Shown here in pieces: positions 19,560-31,123 of a DNA stretch of 34,955 nt. Position 1 is the stretch's first letter. Each line of letters begins with the position of its first letter. The translations under genes were made by a program, and so were the position numbers. This stretch comes from Betaproteobacteria bacterium (lineage in GTDB: Bacteria; Pseudomonadota; Gammaproteobacteria; Burkholderiales; SG8-39), in contig JAOTWE010000005.1 in assembly GCA_029863065.1 (NCBI GenBank), positions 1-34,955 of the forward strand, read 5' to 3'. The notes under the pieces were generated by a model. It searched no databases, was not told the DNA's origin, and worked only from the letters and a program-made list of their open reading frames with translations.

Positions 19560-20011
19560 GCCGGTGGCGGCCGAGCGTCACCGTCGCCGCGGTGATCGAG
19601 CGCGACGGGCGCTTCCTGTTCGTCGAGGAGGAGGCGAACAGGCGGCGCGTGCTCAACCAGCCCGCCGGCCACCTGGATCCCGGCGAATCGCTCGCGCAGG
19701 CGGTGACGCGCGAGGTTCTGGAGGAGACCGCGCTTCGTTTCGTGCCCACGGGCCTCGTCGGCATCTACCGCTGGCGCTACGACAAGGAGGAGGATGTCAC
19801 CTTCCTGCGCTTTGCGTTCCACGGCCGCGTGGAGGGCGTCGAGGAGGGGCGGGCGCTCGACAAGGAGATCATCGCACTTGCCTGGCTGACTCCCACCGAG
19901 CTCAGGGCGCGGCGCCCCGAGCACCGCTCGCCACTGGTGCAGCAGTGCGTGGACGACTACCTCGCGGGGCGGAGCTTCCCGCTCGAAGTGCTGTCCAAAC
20001 CCTATGCGTGA
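19556..20011 (+). CDS. nudJ: Nudix hydrolase, NudJ-type phosphatase
   Basis: A 151-residue Nudix protein with box G38-x5-E44-x7-R52-E-x2-EE ([21 protein letters not shown]). The N-terminus [21 protein letters not shown] and the PAGHL context match NudJ/YmfB, which hydrolyses HMP-pyrophosphate and nucleoside triphosphates in E. coli. The placement directly before mnmA, as in E. coli, supports the name. The ATG overlaps the aminotransferase stop by 4 nt, and mnmA starts 8 nt inside its end. Substrate is inferred from the family. Confidence 0.88.
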   Translation: MSRWRPSVTVAAVIERDGRFLFVEEEANRRRVLNQPAGHLDPGESLAQAVTREVLEETALRFVPTGLVGIYRWRYDKEEDVTFLRFAFHGRVEGVEEGRALDKEIIALAWLTPTELRARRPEHRSPLVQQCVDDYLAGRSFPLEVLSKPYA

Positions 20012-21062
20012 AAAGGTCGTGGTCGGCTTGTCCGGCGGCGTGGACTCGTCGGTGGCGGCGCTGCTGCTCAAGCGCGCCGGCTACGATGTCGTCGGCCTGT
20101 TCATGAAGAACTGGGAGGACGATGACGACGACGAGTACTGCTCGACGCGCCAGGACCTGATCGACGCTGCCGCCGCCGCGGATGTCATCGGCGTGGAGCT
20201 GGAAGCGGTGAATTTTGCCGACGAGTACCGCGAACGGGTTTTCGCCAGTTTCCTCGCCGAGTACGCGGCGGGCCGCACGCCGAATCCCGATGTGCTGTGC
20301 AATGCCGAGATCAAATTTCGCGCGTTCCTCGACCACGCGTTACGAATGGGCGCCGGCCGCATCGCCACCGGCCATTACGCGCGATTGCGCGAGCGGGACG
20401 GGAGAATGGAACTATTGCGGGGTGCGGACGGCGCCAAGGACCAGAGCTATTTCCTGCACCGCCTGACGCAAGAGCAGCTCGCGCGCGTCCTTTTCCCGGT
20501 CGGCGGCCTGAAGAAGTCCGAGGTGCGGCGGCTCGCGGCCGAGGCCGGATTGCCCAACCACGCCAAGAAGGATTCCACCGGCATCTGCTTCATCGGCGAG
20601 CGGCCGTTCCGCGAGTTTCTCAACCGCTACCTGCCGAAGACCCCGGGCCCGATGGTCACCGCGCAGGGCAGGCGCGTTGGCGAGCACATCGGGCTCGCCT
20701 TTTACACCATCGGCCAGCGCAAGGGCATCGGCCTGGGCGGAGCCGGGGAGCCGTGGTACGTGGCGGAAAAGCGCATCGATACCAACGAGCTGGTCGTGGT
20801 GCAGGGGCACGACCACCCGCTGCTCATGCGCTCGTCGCTGCGGGGACTGGACGCGAGCTGGGTGCTGGAGCCGCCGGCGCGAGGTTCGTTGCACGGTGCG
20901 AAGACCCGCTACCGCCAGGCAGACGCCGCGTGCACGGTGGCCAGCATTGCGGGAGGGGAGTTGGCGGTGGAATTTCCACAGCCGCAGCGGGCAGTCACGC
21001 CCGGCCAGTCAGTTGTGCTCTACGACGGCGAGGTGTGCCTCGGCGGGGCGGTAATCGCCTAA
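20004..21062 (+). CDS. mnmA: tRNA-specific 2-thiouridylase MnmA
   Basis: Makes 2-thiouridine at the wobble position 34 of tRNA-Lys, -Glu and -Gln, using sulfur relayed through the Tus system and ATP to adenylate the base. The 352-residue product has the PP-loop GLSGGVDSS at residues 8-16, the catalytic cysteine pair Cys99 ([12 protein letters not shown]) and Cys195 ([10 protein letters not shown]), ATGHYAR near 121, and the C-terminal barrel ([14 protein letters not shown]). The 8-nt overlap with nudJ indicates coupling. A large inverted repeat starts 3 nt after its stop. Confidence 0.98.
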   Translation: MREKVVVGLSGGVDSSVAALLLKRAGYDVVGLFMKNWEDDDDDEYCSTRQDLIDAAAAADVIGVELEAVNFADEYRERVFASFLAEYAAGRTPNPDVLCNAEIKFRAFLDHALRMGAGRIATGHYARLRERDGRMELLRGADGAKDQSYFLHRLTQEQLARVLFPVGGLKKSEVRRLAAEAGLPNHAKKDSTGICFIGERPFREFLNRYLPKTPGPMVTAQGRRVGEHIGLAFYTIGQRKGIGLGGAGEPWYVAEKRIDTNELVVVQGHDHPLLMRSSLRGLDASWVLEPPARGSLHGAKTRYRQADAACTVASIAGGELAVEFPQPQRAVTPGQSVVLYDGEVCLGGAVIA

Positions 21063-21064
21063 TT

Positions 21065-21129
21065 GGGGACAGACCTCATTTTTCTCATTTGCACCTGATT
21101 CGCAAATGAGAAAAATGAGGTCTGTCCCC
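21065..21129. repeat. Perfect 28-bp inverted repeat, REP-like (GGGGACAGACC type)
   Basis: GGGGACAGACCTCATTTTTC... (28 nt) and its exact reverse complement flank a 9-nt loop (ACCTGATTC). It fills the space between the convergent mnmA and GST genes. The GGGGACAGACC start resembles intergenic palindromes that I associate with REP-associated tyrosine transposases (RAYT/TnpA_REP, COG1943) in proteobacteria; no transposase is in the window. The AT-rich arms contrast with the surrounding GC-rich DNA, which indicates acquisition by transposition. It may also act as a bidirectional terminator. Confidence 0.85.
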
Positions 21130-21136
21130 CTTTACT

Positions 21137-21748
21137 TTACGCAGCCGGCACCGTGTCGGCGAACGCCGGCCGTTCCATCAGCTTGTCGTAATGCTTGGCC
21201 AGGTCCTCGTAGCCGGCGCGCCAGTCGATGCCGGCGGGTTTCCTGAAGCCGATCCATCCCAGGCAGCAGCCGAGCGCGACGTCGGCGAGCGTGTAGCGCT
21301 CGCCCTGGCACCACGGCTGCGCGCCAAGGTCGGACTGCAGCTGCGCCAGGCCGCGCCGCACGCGCGAGGTCTGCTTGGCGATCCAGGCGGCGCTCTGCTC
21401 GCCCGCCGGCCGCAGCGACTCGTAGCGAATGAGCAGTCCGGCGTCCAGCACGCCGTCGGCGAGCGCCTCCCAGCGGCGCACCGCGATGCGCTCGCGGTTG
21501 TCCTTGGGAATCAGGCGGTTGTTCGCCGTCATGTTGTCGAGGAACTCGACGATGACGCGCGAATCGTAGATCGCCGTGCCGTCGTCCAGGACCAGCGTCG
21601 GGATCTTGCCGAGCGGATTATGGGCGTTGACCGGGTTTTCCTGCGGCTGCACGTCAACCGTCTCGATGTCGCAGTCGATACGCTTTTCGGCGAGCACGAT
21701 CCTCACTTTGCGCGCAAAGGGGCTGGCGGGTGCGGAGAGCAGCTTCAT
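21137..21748 (-). CDS. Glutathione S-transferase family protein
   Basis: A 203-residue cytosolic GST. It has an N-terminal thioredoxin-like domain (MKLLSAPASPFARKVRIVLAEK; the cis-Pro/GSH-binding GKIPTLVLDDGTAIYDSRVIVEFLD) and an all-helical C-terminal domain with TLADVALGCCLGW. The pattern is close to YibF-type GSTs. The Ser in SPFARK may activate glutathione. The substrate is unknown. The ATG is preceded, with no Shine-Dalgarno, by a TATAAT box only 11 nt upstream. Confidence 0.93.
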   Translation of the reverse strand: MKLLSAPASPFARKVRIVLAEKRIDCDIETVDVQPQENPVNAHNPLGKIPTLVLDDGTAIYDSRVIVEFLDNMTANNRLIPKDNRERIAVRRWEALADGVLDAGLLIRYESLRPAGEQSAAWIAKQTSRVRRGLAQLQSDLGAQPWCQGERYTLADVALGCCLGWIGFRKPAGIDWRAGYEDLAKHYDKLMERPAFADTVPAA

Positions 21749-21760
21749 GGCGGGCGCGAA

Positions 21761-24494
<2,734 letters not shown>

Positions 24495-24520
24495 GAAAAG
24501 CCGGGCGCCGGGCCCGATTC

Positions 24521-25462
24521 TCAGACGACGGCGCCTTCGTGTTCGTCCTTGCCGGCCTTCTTCACCGGCTTCACGAACTGCGTGCGGTCCACGCCCAGCC
24601 ACATGAGCAGCGGGCTGGCGACGAGCACCGAGGAGTAGATGCCGAAGAGGATGCCGATGGTGAGCGCGAGCGCGAAGTAGTGCAGCGCCGGACCACCGAA
24701 GATGAGCATCGTTGTCACCATCACCTGCGTGCTGCCGTGGGTGATGATGGTGCGCGAGATGGTGCCGGTAATGGCGGTGTCGATCACTTCCGGGATGCTT
24801 GCCTTGCGCAGCTTGCGGAGCATCTCCCGCACACGGTCGAAGACCACCACCGATTCGTTCACCGAATAGCCGAGCACCGCCAGCACTGCGGCCAGCACCG
24901 GTAGGGAGAATTCCCACTGAAAGAATGCAAAAGAGCCGAGGATGATCACCACGTCGTGCAGGTTGGCGATGATCGCCGACAGTCCAAAGCGCCACTCGAA
25001 GCGCATCCACAGGTAGAGCACGATGCCCACCGCGGTGACCAGCAGGGCGAGGGCGCCGTATTCGGCGAGTTCCTCGCCCACCTGCGGCCCGACGTACTCC
25101 ACGCGCCGCAGCTCCACCGCGCCATCGCTGGTGCGCAGCAAGTTGAGCACCTTCTGCGACAGGTCGGCATTCGACTGGCTCTTGTCGACGTGCATGCGGA
25201 TCAGCACGTCGCGCGATGAGCCGAAGTTCTGCACCTCGGCTTTGTAGCCCGCCTTCTCGAGCGACTGGCGCACGCCTTCCACGTCGGCGGACTGCTGGTA
25301 GCTCACCTCGAGCAGCGTGCCGCCGGTGAACTCGATGGAGAAATTCAGGCCGCGTGTGGCGAGGAAGAACACCGCGAGCAGGAACGTGACCAGGGAAATG
25401 ACGTTGAAGACGAGCGCATACCGCATGAACGGAATGGTGCGCCGGATCTTGAAGAACTCCAT
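24521..25462 (-). CDS. secF: Protein translocase subunit SecF
   Basis: Inner-membrane partner of SecD that uses the proton gradient to help pull preproteins into the periplasm. The 313-residue product has TM1 (MRYALVFNVISLVTFLLAVFF), the D1-type FSIEFTGGTLLEV motif near 40, a periplasmic P4 domain, and five C-terminal helices with GYSVNESVVVFDRVRE. It follows secD by 8 nt in the yajC-secD-secF operon. The ATG is supported by the conserved N-terminus. Confidence 0.98.
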   Translation of the reverse strand: MEFFKIRRTIPFMRYALVFNVISLVTFLLAVFFLATRGLNFSIEFTGGTLLEVSYQQSADVEGVRQSLEKAGYKAEVQNFGSSRDVLIRMHVDKSQSNADLSQKVLNLLRTSDGAVELRRVEYVGPQVGEELAEYGALALLVTAVGIVLYLWMRFEWRFGLSAIIANLHDVVIILGSFAFFQWEFSLPVLAAVLAVLGYSVNESVVVFDRVREMLRKLRKASIPEVIDTAITGTISRTIITHGSTQVMVTTMLIFGGPALHYFALALTIGILFGIYSSVLVASPLLMWLGVDRTQFVKPVKKAGKDEHEGAVV

Positions 25463-25470
25463 GCGTCAGC

Positions 25471-27330
25471 TCACTTCCACGCCGTGTCGCCGATCATCAG
25501 CCGCTGCACCTTGCGCCGGTGCCCGTAGACCAGGTTGACGACGGCGCGGGATACCACCACCGAGGAGAAGATCGAGGTGAGGATCCCCAGCACGTGCACT
25601 ACGGCGAAGCCGCGCACCGGTCCCGAGCCGAAGATCAGCAGCGACAACCCGGCGATGAGCGTGGTGATGTTGGAGTCGAGAATCGTGCCCCAGGCGCGCT
25701 CGTAGCCGGCGGCGATGGCCGCCTGCGGCGTCGCGCCGCCGCGGATTTCCTCGCGGATTCGCTCGTTGATCAGCACGTTGGCGTCGATCGCCATGCCCAG
25801 CGTAAGCGCGATGGCGGCGATGCCCGGCAGGGTGAGCGTCGCCTGCAGCAGCGACAGCAGGGCCACCAGGAAAAGCAGGTTGACGGCGAGCGCCGCCGAG
25901 GAAATCACGCCGAACGCCACGTAGTACACCGACATGAAGACGACGATGGCGAGAAAGCCCCAGCGCGTGGCGTCGAAACCCTTCTCGATGTTCTCGCGGC
26001 CGAGGCTCGGGCCGACGGTGCGCTCCTCGATGATTTCCATGGGCGCGGCGAGCGAGCCGGCACGCAGCAGCAGCGCGATGTCGTTCGCCTCCACCGAGCT
26101 CATACGCCCCGAAATCTGCACGCGGCCGCCACCGATCTCGGTGCGGATCACCGGCGCCGTCACCACCTCGCCCTTGCCGCGCTCAAACAGCAGGATCGCC
26201 ATGCGCTTGCCGACGTTCTCGCGCGTCACTTCCTTGAAGATGCGCGCGCCGGGGCCGTCGAGCGTCAGATGCACGGCCGGCTCCTGGGTCTGGTTGTCGA
26301 AGCCCGGCTGGGCGTCCGTCAGGCGCTCGCCGGTGAGCACGACCTGCTTCTTCACCAGCAGCGGCGCGCCGTTCCTTTCGACGTAGAACTCGGTGCCGAA
26401 GGGCACGTCGCCGCGCGCCGCCGCCGCGAGCAGCTCGGGGGTCATCTTCTCCTCGTCGATCATGCGGATCTCGAGGGTGGCGGTGCGCCCGAGAATGTCC
26501 TTCGCCTTGGCTGTGTCCTGCACGCCCGGCAGCTGCACGACGATGCGGTTCGCGCCCTGCTGCTGGATGACGGGCTCGGCCACGCCGAGCTCGTTGATGC
26601 GGTTGTGCAGGGTGGTGATGTTCTGCTTCAGTGCGTACTCCTGCGTGCGCTTGGCGGCCGTGGGCTTGAGCGTGGCAACGAGCAGGAAGTCCGGTCCCTC
26701 GTCGCGCTCGGTGAGCGTCAGGTCGGCGATGCCGACGGCGAGGACATCGCGCGCCCTTTCGCGGGCCGCCGTGTCGCGGAAGCGCACGCGCAGGGTCTGC
26801 CCCTCGCGCGTGACGCCGCCGTGGCGGATTCCACGATCGCGCAGCAGCGTGCGGATGTCGCCGGTCAGGCTGTCCAGGCGATTGGTAAGCGCCGCCGGCA
26901 TGTCCACCTGCAGCAAGAAGTGCACGCCGCCGCGCAGGTCGAGCCCGAGGTACATGGGCAGGGCGCCGAGCGCCGTCAGCCAGCGCGGCGAGGACGGCAG
27001 CAGGTTCAGCGCCACCACGTAGCCCGGATTCCGGGCATCGGTATTGAGCGCGCGGTCGATGGCGTCCTTTGCCTTCAACTGCGTGTCGGTGTCAGCGAAA
27101 CGCACGCGCACGCTGCCGACCTCGAGCAAGGACCCGGTATAGGGGATGCCGGCCTGCGCCAGGGCGCCTTCCACGCGCTGCAGCAGCGCCGGGTCCACGT
27201 GCACGGCGGTTCTTAGACTCGAGATTTGGACCGCGGGCGACTCGCCGAAGAAATTCGGCAGCGTGTAGAAGAACGCCACGGCCACGCACAGCGCGACCAA
27301 CGCGTACTTCCAGACCGGAAAGCGGTTCAC
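25471..27330 (-). CDS. secD: Protein translocase subunit SecD
   Basis: Partner of SecF in the proton-driven late stage of Sec export. The 619-residue product starts at GTG (NRFPVWKYALVALCVAVAFFYTLPN). It carries the conserved GLDLRGGVHFLLQVD motif near 130, the P1 head domain in the middle (ERTVGPSLGRENI at its end) and six membrane helices in all, with GMAIDANVLINERIREE in the C-terminal half. Length is normal for betaproteobacteria. It lies 7 nt after yajC. Confidence 0.98.
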   Translation of the reverse strand: MNRFPVWKYALVALCVAVAFFYTLPNFFGESPAVQISSLRTAVHVDPALLQRVEGALAQAGIPYTGSLLEVGSVRVRFADTDTQLKAKDAIDRALNTDARNPGYVVALNLLPSSPRWLTALGALPMYLGLDLRGGVHFLLQVDMPAALTNRLDSLTGDIRTLLRDRGIRHGGVTREGQTLRVRFRDTAARERARDVLAVGIADLTLTERDEGPDFLLVATLKPTAAKRTQEYALKQNITTLHNRINELGVAEPVIQQQGANRIVVQLPGVQDTAKAKDILGRTATLEIRMIDEEKMTPELLAAAARGDVPFGTEFYVERNGAPLLVKKQVVLTGERLTDAQPGFDNQTQEPAVHLTLDGPGARIFKEVTRENVGKRMAILLFERGKGEVVTAPVIRTEIGGGRVQISGRMSSVEANDIALLLRAGSLAAPMEIIEERTVGPSLGRENIEKGFDATRWGFLAIVVFMSVYYVAFGVISSAALAVNLLFLVALLSLLQATLTLPGIAAIALTLGMAIDANVLINERIREEIRGGATPQAAIAAGYERAWGTILDSNITTLIAGLSLLIFGSGPVRGFAVVHVLGILTSIFSSVVVSRAVVNLVYGHRRKVQRLMIGDTAWK

Positions 27331-27337
27331 TGCGGGA

Positions 27338-27658
27338 TTACTGGAGGGTCTTCATCGTGCCTTTGGGCAGCAGGGTCTGCACTGCCGCGCGTTGCACGCT
27401 GATCTCGGTATTGGGCGCGATCTCGAGGGTCAGATAGGCGTCGCCCATCCTGCTGATGCGGCCCACCACGCCGCCGGCGGCAATCACCTCGTCGCCCTTC
27501 TGCAGCGCCTCGATCATCTGCTTTTGTTCCTTGGCGCGCTTCATCTGCGGCCTGATCATGAGGAAGTACAGCAGCACGAACATCAAAACGATGGGCAGAA
27601 AGCCGATCAACCCTGCGTCGCCGCTGCTGGCGGCCTGTGCGTATGCATTGGAAATCAT
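27338..27658 (-). CDS. yajC: Preprotein translocase subunit YajC
   Basis: A single-span membrane protein associated with SecDF. The 106 residues have a membrane helix at about 20-38 (FLPIVLMFVLLYFLMI), the family signature RPQMKRAKEQKQMIEAL, and a C-terminal cytoplasmic domain with GDEVIAAGGVVGRI. It is the first gene of yajC-secD-secF, downstream of tgt. A TATAAT box about 30 nt upstream overlaps the tgt stop, so this operon probably has its own promoter in addition to read-through from queA-tgt. Confidence 0.97.
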   Translation of the reverse strand: MISNAYAQAASSGDAGLIGFLPIVLMFVLLYFLMIRPQMKRAKEQKQMIEALQKGDEVIAAGGVVGRISRMGDAYLTLEIAPNTEISVQRAAVQTLLPKGTMKTLQ

Positions 27659-27687
27659 CGCTGCGGACTCACTGGGAAAGGGCGCGA

Positions 27688-29806
<2,119 letters not shown>

Positions 29807-29807
29807 C

Positions 29808-29813
29808 TATAAT
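29808..29813 (+). promoter_or_regulatory. -10 box for tRNA-Leu
   Basis: TATAAT on the plus strand, 13 nt before the mature tRNA 5' end, which predicts a short 5' leader for RNase P. The discriminator downstream is GC-rich (CCGGTCCC). No -35 consensus is visible. Confidence 0.55.
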
Positions 29814-29826
29814 CCGGTCCCTCCGC

Positions 29827-29913
29827 GCCGGAATGGCGGAACCGGTAGACGCAGCGGACTCAAAATCCGCCGGTGGCGACACCATGAGAGTTCGAGTCTC
29901 TCTTCCGGCACCA
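29827..29913 (+). tRNA. tRNA-Leu, anticodon CAA
   Basis: The 87-nt sequence folds as a class II tRNA. The acceptor GCCGGAA pairs with TTCCGGC, with discriminator A and encoded CCA. The D-arm contains GGTAGACGC, the anticodon stem GCGGA/TCCGC carries the loop CTCAAAA (anticodon CAA), a long variable arm follows, and the T-arm is GAGAG TTCGAGT CTCTC. The long variable arm and the anticodon identify leucine (reads UUG). It is transcribed away from queA and lies 118 nt before rpfG. Confidence 0.97.
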
Positions 29914-29934
29914 GCCGCCCCCGGCCACGGCGGC
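29914..29934 (+). terminator. Weak hairpin after tRNA-Leu
   Basis: GCCGCC ... GGCGGC (6-bp stem, 9-nt loop) starts right after the tRNA CCA. A T-rich stretch (CGTTTTCTTGCTTTCC) follows about 10 nt later. It could end tRNA transcription, but the stem is short and the U-run displaced. Confidence 0.3.
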
Positions 29935-30031
29935 AAGGCATCACGTTTTCTTGCTTTCCCGTCAGCCGCTTAGCTGGACATCGGCGTGGCCGCGGGGTAG
30001 TCTAGCCAGCACCTTTTCGCAGAGGGAATGC

Positions 30032-31123
30032 ATGGCGAAGGCGCAGGTCCTCGTGATGCCGGCGGCCCGCAACACGGCCATGATCGTCGATGACCAGTCG
30101 ACCGGTCGCGCCATCCTAGAGCAGGTGGTGCGCTCGCTCGACGAGCGGGTCGCGGTTGAGGCATTTGGACGTCCGGTGGACGCGGTGGTATGGGCGACGC
30201 GGCATGTCGCCGACCTGGTGCTGATCGACTATATGATGCCAGACATGAACGGCATCGAGCTCGCCACGCGGTTGCGGGCGCTGCCCGGCTACGAGCACGT
30301 GCCGATCATGATGGTGACGGCGCACGACGACCGCAAGGTGCGCTACGACGCGCTTGACGCCGGCGTCACCGATTTCCTCATCAAGCCGGTGGACGCGCGC
30401 GAGTGCATGGCGCGCTGCCGGAACCTGCTGACCCTGCGTCGGCAGCACCTGGCGCTAGAGGACCGGCGGCGCCTGCTCGAGGGCATGGTAGACGACGCGA
30501 CGCGCGAGGTGCGCAATCGCGAGAAGGAAACGCTGATGCGCCTGGCGCGCGCCGGCGAATTTCGCGACGAGGAGACCGGCTATCACCTGGTGCGTATGGC
30601 GCGCTACTCGCGCCTCATCGCCGACACCATTGGCCTGGAGCGCGACGAGGCGGAATCGGTCGAGCTCGCCGCGCCGCTGCACGACATCGGCAAGATCGGC
30701 ATTCCCGACCAGATTCTGCTCAAGTCGGGCCGGCTGGACGAGTCGGAGGCCAAGATCATGCGCCGCCACCCGCTCATCGGCCACGAGATCCTGAAAGGCA
30801 GCGCCTCGAAATACGTACGCATGGGCTCGCTCATCGCGCTCGGCCATCACGAGAAGTACGACGGCACCGGCTACCCCAACGGCCTGGTCGGCGATCACAT
30901 CGCGCTTTGCGCGCGCATCGTGGCGGTCGCCGACGTCTACGACGCACTGACCTCGATCCGGCCGTACAAGAAAGCGTGGGCGAACGAGCAGGCCTTCGAC
31001 TTCCTCGGCGCGCAGCGCGGCAAGCATTTCGATCCGCAGCTGGTGGCCGCGTTTTCCAGCGTGCGCGATGCGGTGGCGCGAATCCAGGAAGAGCTGCGCG
31101 ACCCGGAGGCGAAACAGGCATGA
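30032..31123 (+). CDS. rpfG: RpfG-type response regulator, receiver plus HD-GYP domain
   Basis: Predicted cyclic-di-GMP phosphodiesterase activated by phosphotransfer from RpfC. The 363 residues have a receiver at about 14-135 (acidic pocket Asp20/Asp21, phospho-acceptor Asp66 in LIDYMMPD, Lys118 in FLIKPVD), a linker helix, and an HD-GYP domain at about 165-350 with HDIGKIGIPD (His217, Asp218), GHHEKYDGTGYP and DVYDALTSIRPYK. The ATG at 30032 has AGAGGGA just upstream; the ORF-track start at 29951 lacks one. The stop overlaps the next gene's ATG (ATGA). Name by architecture and pairing with an RpfC-like kinase; other HD-GYP regulators look similar. Confidence 0.88.
   Translation: MAKAQVLVMPAARNTAMIVDDQSTGRAILEQVVRSLDERVAVEAFGRPVDAVVWATRHVADLVLIDYMMPDMNGIELATRLRALPGYEHVPIMMVTAHDDRKVRYDALDAGVTDFLIKPVDARECMARCRNLLTLRRQHLALEDRRRLLEGMVDDATREVRNREKETLMRLARAGEFRDEETGYHLVRMARYSRLIADTIGLERDEAESVELAAPLHDIGKIGIPDQILLKSGRLDESEAKIMRRHPLIGHEILKGSASKYVRMGSLIALGHHEKYDGTGYPNGLVGDHIALCARIVAVADVYDALTSIRPYKKAWANEQAFDFLGAQRGKHFDPQLVAAFSSVRDAVARIQEELRDPEAKQA

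Noticed and set aside
24495-24520. GC-rich stretch between the hydrolase gene and secF as a bidirectional terminator
   Set aside because: Only a short 5-bp stem (CGGGC/GCCCG) can be drawn and there is no U-run on either side.
25519-27216. 565-aa plus-strand ORF opposite secD
   Set aside because: Antisense shadow of secD with low-complexity His/Arg/Gln composition.
29951-30031. 27-residue N-terminal extension of the RpfG-like protein
   Set aside because: The start at 29951 lacks a Shine-Dalgarno, while the ATG at 30032 has AGAGGGA just upstream and matches the usual receiver N-terminus.
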